Position numbers and translations under genes: made by a program
Shown here: positions 33,170 to 40,233 of the stretch, in pieces
Numbering within the stretch: the stretch's first letter is position 1
How the letters are laid out: each line of letters opens with the position of its first letter
The notes under the pieces: generated by a model
Database searches by the model: none
The model's input: only the letters and a program-made list of their open reading frames with translations
What the model was told of the DNA's origin: nothing
Assembly (NCBI GenBank): GCA_046050465.1
Contig: JBJOPS010000036.1
Coordinates: 50,551 to 114,550 of the forward strand
Reading direction: 5' to 3'
Length of the DNA: 64,000 bases
From: Egaibacter sp046050465
Lineage (GTDB): Bacteria; Pseudomonadota; Gammaproteobacteria; Burkholderiales; Burkholderiaceae_C

Positions 33170-36007
33170 ATGAAACGGATGCTGATAAACGCCACGCAGG
33201 CTGAAGAACGCCGCCTGGCCATTGTCGATGGACAAAAACTCCTCGACTATGAAATCGAAATCGAAGGGCGCGAACAGCGCAAAGGCAACATCTACAAGGC
33301 GGTGGTGACCCGCGTCGAGCCTTCGCTCGAAGCCTGTTTTGTCGATTACGGTGAAGACCGCCACGGCTTCCTGCCCTTCAAGGAAATCTCGCGCATGTAC
33401 TTCAAGGAAGGCGTGCCGGTGAGCCAGGCACGCATCCAGGACGTCATCAAGGAAGGGCAGGAAATGCTCGTCCAGGTCGAAAAGGAAGAGCGCGGCAACA
33501 AGGGCGCGGCGCTGACCACCATGGTCTCGCTGGCCGGGCGCTACGTGGTGCTGATGCCCAACAACCCGCGTGGCGGTGGCGTGAGCCGCCGCATCGAGGG
33601 CGACGACCGCGCCGAACTCAAGGAAGCGCTGGACCAGCTCGAATATCCGCAAGGCATGAGCATCATTGCACGCACCGCCGGCATTGGCCGCAGCGCGTCT
33701 GAGCTGCAATGGGACCTGAACTACCTGCTCAAGCTGTGGACGGCGATCGACGGTGCGTCCAAAACCGGCAAGGGGGCTTTTCTGATTTACCAGGAGTCCA
33801 GCCTCGTCATCCGTGCCATCCGTGACTACTTCAACCACGACATCGGCGACATTCTGATCGACACCGATGACGTGTTTGAGCAGGCCCAGCAGTTCATGGC
33901 CCACGTCATGCCCGAGCATGCTGCCCGCGTCAAGCGCTACCGTGATGACGCACCGCTGTTCAGCCGTTTCCAGATCGAGCATCAGATCGAATCGGCCTAC
34001 GCCCGCACCGTGACCCTGCCTTCGGGCGGCGCCATCGTCATCGACCACACCGAAGCCCTGGTGAGCGTGGACGTGAACTCGGCCCGCGCCATCCGTGGTG
34101 GTGACATTGAAGAAACCGCCACCCGCACCAACCTGGAGGCCGCTGACGAGGTGGCACGCCAGATGCGCCTGCGCGACTTGGGTGGCCTGATCGTCATCGA
34201 CTTCATCGACATGGAAGAGTCGCGCAACCGCCGCGAAGTCGAAAACCGCCTGCGCGACGCCCTGCGCCAGGACCGCGCCCGCGTGCAGTTCGGCACCATC
34301 AGCAAATTCGGCCTGATGGAGATGAGCCGCCAGCGCCTGCGCCCGGCCTTGAGCGAAGGCGCGTCCATTCCCTGCCCACGCTGCGGCGGCGCCGGCCATA
34401 TCCGCGACACGGAAAGCTCCGCGCTGCAGATTCTGCGCATCATTCAGGAAGAATCGCTCAAGGACAACACCGCCTCGGTGCTGTGCCAGGTGCCGGTCGA
34501 TGTGGCGTCATTCCTGTTGAATGAAAAACGCACCGAAATCGCCAAGATCGAACTCAAGCAACGCATCAACGTGCTGATGGTGCCTAACAAGACGCTGGAA
34601 ACACCCAATTACAAACTGGAGCGCCTCAAGCACGACGACCCGCGCCTGGACAGCATCGATGCAAGCTATAAGCTGGCTGAAGAGGTCGAAGATCCAACCT
34701 CGGTGACGCGTCGCTCCCAAGAGCCCACGAACAAGCAAACGCCCATCATCAAAGGCGTGCTGCCGGATGCGCCCGCCCCCGTTGCTGTGCCACGTGCTGA
34801 ATCCCAGAAGGTTCAGGCGCCGGCGGCACGTGTGGCGGCAGCCTCCGGTACGGTTGAAACCGGCTTCTTTGGCTGGATCAAAAGCCTGTTTGGTGGTGCT
34901 TCTGCAGTCCCGGCCCAGGTTCAAAAATCTGGCGCCAAAGAAGAAAAAGCAAATGGCAAAGGTAGTCGTGATGGTATCCATCGCCCGGAGAATCGAGCCG
35001 ATGGACGCAGCGAAGGTCGTACTGGACGTGGTAGTCGTGGTAGTCGAGGCGGCAAAAATGATCGTTCGAGCTCACGCGAACGGCTAAATGCAGAGGGCAG
35101 GCCAACTCCACTGGAGCAAAGTGGCACTGCGCAACAACCCGCAGCTGGCCAGAGCCACAATGCAATCAGAGGAGAAATTCGTGGAGAGCGCCCGGAACGT
35201 GGCCAGCGTGCCCAGCGTGGAGAACGAGGTCGTGCAGCAGGGGAGCGTCCAGAAAACAGCGACCACCAGGAACGTGGCAATCGTCATGATCGGGTAGAAA
35301 CAAGCAATGAGGCCGCTCGTGAAAACCGTAGTGGGCGCAATAATAATGGCCGCCGCTTGAATACCCCGGCGGTAGGTGAGAGCACACCCAATCCAGATGC
35401 CGCAACTGCGCACACATCTGGACACGGGCAAACTGAAGGGGGGCAGGGTGGTCGTGATAAACGCGCCCGAGACCGCTATGGTCGTGAGCGCGGGCCACGT
35501 GGTGATCGCAATGATCGTGGCGGCGATCGTCAGGATCGTCCGGCAGACGAAAACCGACAGGAACACGGTCAGGAAATAATCATTGAGCATCAGGAATCCA
35601 CCTTGGAGGGCCTGCAAGCAGTAAAAGACCGTGCACCTCAAATGGCGGTGACGGCTGCCCCGGCCCCCATGATGGTGCCATCTCCACCTGCAATAACAAT
35701 TCATCCCCCGGTTGTCACAGCGGCTGCTCCTGTGGTGACAGGACTTCCAAAGGTTCAATCCTTCGAATTACCACTGAACCATCTCACACAACTTGCCCAG
35801 GCATCGGGCCTGAGTTGGGTCAATTCGAACGCCGAGAAAATTGCACGGGTGCAAGCAATGATTGCAGCTGAACCCAAAACGGTTCATGTGCCACGCGAGC
35901 GACCAGTTCCCGTGCAGCTTGACCAAGGCCCACTCATACTTGTGCAAACCCGGCGTGATCTGCGTGACCTGATCCTGCCGTTTGAAAGCACGACGTCAGA
36001 AGAATAG
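33170..36007 (+). CDS. rne: Ribonuclease E
   Basis: Endoribonuclease that leads mRNA decay and rRNA/tRNA processing, 945 aa. The N-terminal catalytic half has an S1 domain (about 35-125), the DNase I-like domain with VIDFIDMEESRNRR and the second catalytic Asp in RDALRQDRARVQFG, and the zinc-link CPRCGGAGH (about 403-411). From about residue 500 the protein is disordered and very rich in Arg, Gly, Asp, Glu and Asn, likely carrying RNA-binding and degradosome sites. The last 70 residues include a short conserved-looking helix (LNHLTQLAQASGLSWVNSN). It is convergent with hemY, overlapping it by 12 bp. Confidence 0.97.
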   Translation: MKRMLINATQAEERRLAIVDGQKLLDYEIEIEGREQRKGNIYKAVVTRVEPSLEACFVDYGEDRHGFLPFKEISRMYFKEGVPVSQARIQDVIKEGQEMLVQVEKEERGNKGAALTTMVSLAGRYVVLMPNNPRGGGVSRRIEGDDRAELKEALDQLEYPQGMSIIARTAGIGRSASELQWDLNYLLKLWTAIDGASKTGKGAFLIYQESSLVIRAIRDYFNHDIGDILIDTDDVFEQAQQFMAHVMPEHAARVKRYRDDAPLFSRFQIEHQIESAYARTVTLPSGGAIVIDHTEALVSVDVNSARAIRGGDIEETATRTNLEAADEVARQMRLRDLGGLIVIDFIDMEESRNRREVENRLRDALRQDRARVQFGTISKFGLMEMSRQRLRPALSEGASIPCPRCGGAGHIRDTESSALQILRIIQEESLKDNTASVLCQVPVDVASFLLNEKRTEIAKIELKQRINVLMVPNKTLETPNYKLERLKHDDPRLDSIDASYKLAEEVEDPTSVTRRSQEPTNKQTPIIKGVLPDAPAPVAVPRAESQKVQAPAARVAAASGTVETGFFGWIKSLFGGASAVPAQVQKSGAKEEKANGKGSRDGIHRPENRADGRSEGRTGRGSRGSRGGKNDRSSSRERLNAEGRPTPLEQSGTAQQPAAGQSHNAIRGEIRGERPERGQRAQRGERGRAAGERPENSDHQERGNRHDRVETSNEAARENRSGRNNNGRRLNTPAVGESTPNPDAATAHTSGHGQTEGGQGGRDKRARDRYGRERGPRGDRNDRGGDRQDRPADENRQEHGQEIIIEHQESTLEGLQAVKDRAPQMAVTAAPAPMMVPSPPAITIHPPVVTAAAPVVTGLPKVQSFELPLNHLTQLAQASGLSWVNSNAEKIARVQAMIAAEPKTVHVPRERPVPVQLDQGPLILVQTRRDLRDLILPFESTTSEE

Positions 36008-37312
36008 GCTGATTGCCGCCGCCGGGGGTGGGGTTATTCTCTGCGCGGCGTTGCGGTACGCCTGCGCAGCTGCTTCTCCGTCTCCGCGGCGCTGCGCCAT
36101 TTCGGCCAGTGAGCGCCAGGCATTTCTGCACAGCGCCTCATCTCTCAAACCGGCCAGCGAGTGCGTCAACAGCTGCTGTGCTTTGCCCCATAGCTGCAAG
36201 TGCATGCATGTGATGCCGGCAAGGTACTGCAGCAGTACGTCACCCGGTTTGTTCATCTGGGCTGTTTCAATGCGTGTCAGCCACGCTGCATCAGGGGCCC
36301 CTGATGCTTTAGAAAAACCCTCTTCCAGCACACGGACTACCCGTACCCTCTGTAACCAAGACATGGGCGACTGCTCGTTCGCCATACCATCCCAAACCGG
36401 TAGCAACCAGTTACGCGACATGACGATATCTGCACCTAACACCACGGTACGCTCAGCGGCAGCTATGGCTACTTCCGGCATGGCGCGCTCGGATTCATCA
36501 AGTTGCGCCCAAGCTTTGCGCAGCTGAGCCTCATCGTGAGCTGCTGCAATCAGTTCCAGTGCCAGGCCACACAATACGCCCTGTGCAGCTGATGCCGAGA
36601 AAGCCCTGTGATTAGCCAGCAATCGCGCCGTCTCAAGTGCCACACCAGTTCTGCGAGCCATCCTGGCTGCCCGCAAACGCAGACGCAGTGCCAGCGTACG
36701 CCTGGCCGTACCGACTGGCAGTTCATCCAGATGTTTGAATGCTATGGTCGCATTACGATCATGCACAGCCCAGCATGCCGCACGCAACTGCACACCATCA
36801 CGGGCCTCCTGCGCATCGTGAACGTTTATCTGCCCCATAGCCAGAAGGTAATGCTCGTCACGTACAACTTTGTCCTGCAAAGCATGGGCACTTTCACTTA
36901 CCAATAGATGGGATAACGCCAGCAACCGTGAGGCATAGGGAAGCTTGTCCCCACCTTGGGCGAGAGATTTCCCCTGTACCAAAACCTGCTCAGCTGCCTT
37001 GCGTGCTCGGAGAAAACGGCCAGCCAAGAGGTTGAATAAGGCATCCAGCAACGCCACATGCATGGCCCGCTCCCTATGCTGTAATCGCCAGCGTCTGGCA
37101 TGGTCCGGCATGGCAAACAGGGCAGCCAGTGCCCGTATGGCCAGATGCAGTACAAAAAAAGTGGTCAGTAAACCCAGCACTGCCAAATTTAGCGACAAAT
37201 CAACCCGATAGGGGGGCCAGAAGACCGTGATGGTGCTTTCGTTATTGCCGGCAAAAAGCGCACCGGCCACCGCCATGCAGAAAAGCGCCAGAAACCAGAA
37301 TGCACTGCGCAT
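35996..37312 (-). CDS. hemY: HemY protein
   Basis: Inner-membrane protein of 438 aa of the proteobacterial HemY family, linked to haem synthesis by its operon but of unproven biochemical role. The first 75 residues hold two hydrophobic helices (about 3-21 and 40-62) with the motif DLSLNLAVLG; the rest is a helical, TPR-like region rich in Ala and Leu. It starts 2 bp after hemX. Its 3' end overlaps the end of rne by 12 bp on the other strand. This is not the protoporphyrinogen oxidase sometimes also named HemY. Confidence 0.92.
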   Translation of the reverse strand: MRSAFWFLALFCMAVAGALFAGNNESTITVFWPPYRVDLSLNLAVLGLLTTFFVLHLAIRALAALFAMPDHARRWRLQHRERAMHVALLDALFNLLAGRFLRARKAAEQVLVQGKSLAQGGDKLPYASRLLALSHLLVSESAHALQDKVVRDEHYLLAMGQINVHDAQEARDGVQLRAACWAVHDRNATIAFKHLDELPVGTARRTLALRLRLRAARMARRTGVALETARLLANHRAFSASAAQGVLCGLALELIAAAHDEAQLRKAWAQLDESERAMPEVAIAAAERTVVLGADIVMSRNWLLPVWDGMANEQSPMSWLQRVRVVRVLEEGFSKASGAPDAAWLTRIETAQMNKPGDVLLQYLAGITCMHLQLWGKAQQLLTHSLAGLRDEALCRNAWRSLAEMAQRRGDGEAAAQAYRNAAQRITPPPAAAISLFF

Positions 37313-37314
37313 GG

Positions 37315-38406
37315 TTAACGACCAGCTGCCGCTGTGGCCAGCGCAGCAAATGTTTCCTCCACCCGGGGCAGCTCAAGCGTCTGCATTTGCATCTGCGCCT
37401 GCTGAAACAGGCCCGCCGCAACCTGCGTCTTGCGGGCGCCAGGATCAAAATATTTTTGCAGGGACAACACGGCTGACGCCAGATCGGCACGCGACGACTC
37501 CATCTGCCGGGCAAGCAGTCCCAGCCGTGCATTGAGCAGTTTGAGCTTGAGGTTTTCACGAACAAAGAACGATTGCTCCGGCGACAACAAGGCGGCCTCT
37601 GGCTGCTCGATCCGGCTTACGCGCAGCAGGTTTCTGGTCTCGCGCCACACCAGTAAAAGGCCTTGTTCCCACCAGGTCGCAGGCCTTTGCTCGGGTGCCA
37701 CCACCTGCGCGTTCATGACTGCCGGGGACGCCACTGCGTTAGCCAGCGGCAGGTCGTCGACCAGACGAACCAGCTCATCCATGCGAACCAGCAAGGCGGG
37801 CATGTCAGAAACGGCCGTCGCCTTGATGCGGGCAATATCGCGGCCAATGGCGCGCTGCAGTGGCGTCAGGCGCGGCTGGGCAGCACGGGCAATGCGCTGC
37901 TCCGCACTTTTGAGAGTGGCCAACAGCGGGTCCACGCTGCCTGTGAGTTGCGCCTGCTGCTGCGCCAGCCGCACGGCCGATTCGATGTCAACCACGAGAT
38001 TCTCGTCCCGTGAGCGCGAAAGGCTTTGAATCAGCCCCTCCAGCTGGCTGCGCTGCAGGGCGACTTCGCTCAAACGGGCATCAAAAACGGCGACCCGCGC
38101 TGCCGTTTCCTGCGCAAGCTCCTGTGACCGGTGCGCAATGATGCGGGCTTCCATGGCCTGCGTTGTGGCCTCGGCACTCTGACGGGCAAGCCTTTCCTGA
38201 ATATTGGCAATTTTTTGCCACAACAACCCACTGCTCACCAGCGCCAACAACAGCAATACGCCGACAGCCAGCGCCAGACCCCGCGGGATCGTCACCCCAT
38301 TGGGGCGGACAGGCGGCAAATCAACATCCGGTGCGGGAGCAGCGTCCACTACGGCCACGCGGTTCTCCAAGGCCACGGCACCGTCGTTGGCAGGGTCGGG
38401 ATTCAT
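37315..38406 (-). CDS. hemX: HemX-like membrane protein
   Basis: Predicted inner-membrane protein of 363 aa. A cytoplasmic N terminus of about 40 residues precedes one transmembrane helix (about 46-66), then a long helical, coiled-coil periplasmic region (QERLARQSAEATTQAMEARI onward). It belongs to the HemX family, found between hemD and hemY and sometimes annotated as a uroporphyrinogen methylase, which this sequence does not support. Start at ATG 38406 overlaps the hemD stop; the longer frame runs inside hemD. Confidence 0.9.
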   Translation of the reverse strand: MNPDPANDGAVALENRVAVVDAAPAPDVDLPPVRPNGVTIPRGLALAVGVLLLLALVSSGLLWQKIANIQERLARQSAEATTQAMEARIIAHRSQELAQETAARVAVFDARLSEVALQRSQLEGLIQSLSRSRDENLVVDIESAVRLAQQQAQLTGSVDPLLATLKSAEQRIARAAQPRLTPLQRAIGRDIARIKATAVSDMPALLVRMDELVRLVDDLPLANAVASPAVMNAQVVAPEQRPATWWEQGLLLVWRETRNLLRVSRIEQPEAALLSPEQSFFVRENLKLKLLNARLGLLARQMESSRADLASAVLSLQKYFDPGARKTQVAAGLFQQAQMQMQTLELPRVEETFAALATAAAGR

Positions 38407-39209
38407 CGCATCGATTCTATCGAGGCCACTGTGTCGGCCAGCGTCGGGCGTGACTCGCAAACAACACCAAATCCGGCTTGCCGGGCTGCCGCGGCGATCC
38501 GCGCGTGGGTAACCACGGCACGCGCCCGTTGCCAACTTTGCGCGGGCAGCAGCGCAGTCAGATTCACTATCGCCTGCGAACTGCTGAACAGCCAGACCGA
38601 TTCATCCGTTGCGGCGCAGACCGCCAGGCTGCGTTCGGCATCACCCCATGGCGGCAGGCATCGCCGGTACGTGGCGATCAGATCAACATGCGCCCCGGCT
38701 CCCTGGAGCTGGCTGGCAAACCAGTCGCGCCCGACGCCTGCACTGCTTTGCAGGTCAGAACCATCCTGACCCCGCACGATCAGGAACCGCTGATCGGCTT
38801 TCACGCTGGCGCCCATCACGTGCCACAGGGCTTCTGAATCAAATTGGCCCGCCTCGGGCGACGGTGCCTCAATGAAACCGGCCTCCACACCAGCCTTTAG
38901 CAGCGCCCGAACGGTACCGGGCCCCGTCGCCAGTGCTTTTGTCAGTGTTATACTTTTAATAGCGAACTGCGCAATGAATACGGGGGCTAAAGCCGGTTTT
39001 TGCATGAAAAAATGCTCAACTGCATTGCCACTGACAAACATCACACCGCTGTAGCTGGCGATACGGCTCCAGGCCTGGCGGATGGGTTCAGGATCAGCCA
39101 CCGGCTTGACTGCAATCAGTGGCAACGCCACCGCATCCAGTCCTGCGGCCACCATCGCATCGACCCAGGGGGCCGCGTCGCGCGCTGGCCGGGTAACGAT
39201 GACCCGCAT
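38403..39209 (-). CDS. hemD: Uroporphyrinogen-III synthase with an in-frame repeat insert
   Basis: Cyclises hydroxymethylbilane to uroporphyrinogen III, 268 aa. It shows VIVTRPARDAAPWVDAM, ALPLIAV, FVSGNAVEHFF and ATGPGTVRALL, all typical. Residues about 69-88 (KPALAPVFIAQFAIKSIT region) lie between FFMQ and LATGPGT, where related proteins have a short linker, and coincide with a 58-bp repeat copy (38947-39004). Starts at 39215 and 39209 are both possible; I chose 39209 with AGG upstream. It is coupled to hemC and hemX. Confidence 0.94.
   Translation of the reverse strand: MRVIVTRPARDAAPWVDAMVAAGLDAVALPLIAVKPVADPEPIRQAWSRIASYSGVMFVSGNAVEHFFMQKPALAPVFIAQFAIKSITLTKALATGPGTVRALLKAGVEAGFIEAPSPEAGQFDSEALWHVMGASVKADQRFLIVRGQDGSDLQSSAGVGRDWFASQLQGAGAHVDLIATYRRCLPPWGDAERSLAVCAATDESVWLFSSSQAIVNLTALLPAQSWQRARAVVTHARIAAAARQAGFGVVCESRPTLADTVASIESMR
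38947..39004 (+). repeat. 58-bp module, copy H (hemD)
   Basis: GTTAT, ATAGC at column 13, GCGCAAT, GGGGGCTAAAGCC in register. The complementary strand is read as HemD residues about 69-88. Confidence 0.7.
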
Positions 39210-39214
39210 GACCA

Positions 39215-40147
39215 TCAACCTGCAGTCTTGGACTGGGCTTTCACCGCTGCCTGCAGCCGCCCGGCGGCCTGTTCGCCCAGTACGGTGGCGCCTGCCAGAT
39301 CGGTCACGGTGGCCGTGGCCTGGGCACGGACAATCGGCGCGGCGCCTTCCGGGTCACCCCAAGCGGCGTCAATGTGCAGGCTGCTACCGCTCAGCGTGGC
39401 AAACGCTGCCAGCGGCATGGAGCAGCTGCCCCCCATGGTGCGGCTGACCGCCCGCTCGGCAGCCACGGTCAGCCACGTGTCGTGGTGAATCAGGGGCGCC
39501 AGCGCGTCCATCACGTCCTGCCGGTCCGAGCGCACCTCGATGCCTAAAGCGCCCTGCCCGGCGGCGGGCAGCATCTCGGCAGGTTCAAACGTGGTGCGAA
39601 TGCGTGCGCCCAGACCCAGGCGCTTCAGACCGGCCGCGGCCAGCACAATGGCATCGTATTGCCCATCGTCGAGCTTGCGCAGGCGCGTATCCAGGTTGCC
39701 GCGCAGGGGCTCAATACGCAAATCAGGGCGCAGTGCACGCAGCAGCACCATGCGGCGCAGGCTGGAGGTGCCCACCACCGCTCCCACCGGCAAACTGGCC
39801 AGGCTGGCGTGGTGACTGGATACAAACGCATCGCACGGGTCCTCGCGCTCCATCACGCAGGCCAGGCTGAAGCCATCAGGCAGCTCCATCGGCACATCTT
39901 TCAGTGAATGCACGGCCAGATCGGCACGGCCTTCTTCCAGTGCCACTTCGAGCTCTTTGACGAACAGGCCCTTGCCACCGACCTTGCTCAGGGAGCGGTC
40001 CAGAATCTGGTCACCCCGGGTCGTCATGCCCAGCAGCGCAACCTCGTGGCCCAGTTGCTCCAGCAGCGCCTTCACGTGTTCAGCCTGCCACAGGGCCAAA
40101 CGGCTTTCCCGGGTGGCAATAATCAGCCTGGCAGTTTTCTTGCTCAA
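39215..40147 (-). CDS. hemC: Porphobilinogen deaminase
   Basis: Hydroxymethylbilane synthase that polymerises four porphobilinogens on a dipyrromethane cofactor, 310 aa. IIATRESRLALWQA at the N terminus, KDVPMELPDGF, GTSSLRR and the cofactor-bearing Cys in GGSCSMPLAA are present. It is first in the hemCDXY operon and divergent from ppc, with 86 bp between start codons that must contain both promoters. Confidence 0.97.
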   Translation of the reverse strand: MSKKTARLIIATRESRLALWQAEHVKALLEQLGHEVALLGMTTRGDQILDRSLSKVGGKGLFVKELEVALEEGRADLAVHSLKDVPMELPDGFSLACVMEREDPCDAFVSSHHASLASLPVGAVVGTSSLRRMVLLRALRPDLRIEPLRGNLDTRLRKLDDGQYDAIVLAAAGLKRLGLGARIRTTFEPAEMLPAAGQGALGIEVRSDRQDVMDALAPLIHHDTWLTVAAERAVSRTMGGSCSMPLAAFATLSGSSLHIDAAWGDPEGAAPIVRAQATATVTDLAGATVLGEQAAGRLQAAVKAQSKTAG

Positions 40148-40233
40148 AGTCGTAACCTGTTTGTAATCCTTGGGGGAGCGACGATGCTAGCATGGGCCGA
40201 GCTCCCGCCCTCCTTCACAACACGTCCATTGTC

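Noticed and set aside
33077..34399. A 440-codon open frame antisense to rne
   Set aside because: It is a shadow of the RNase E catalytic domain and is rich in Ala, Val and His without motifs.
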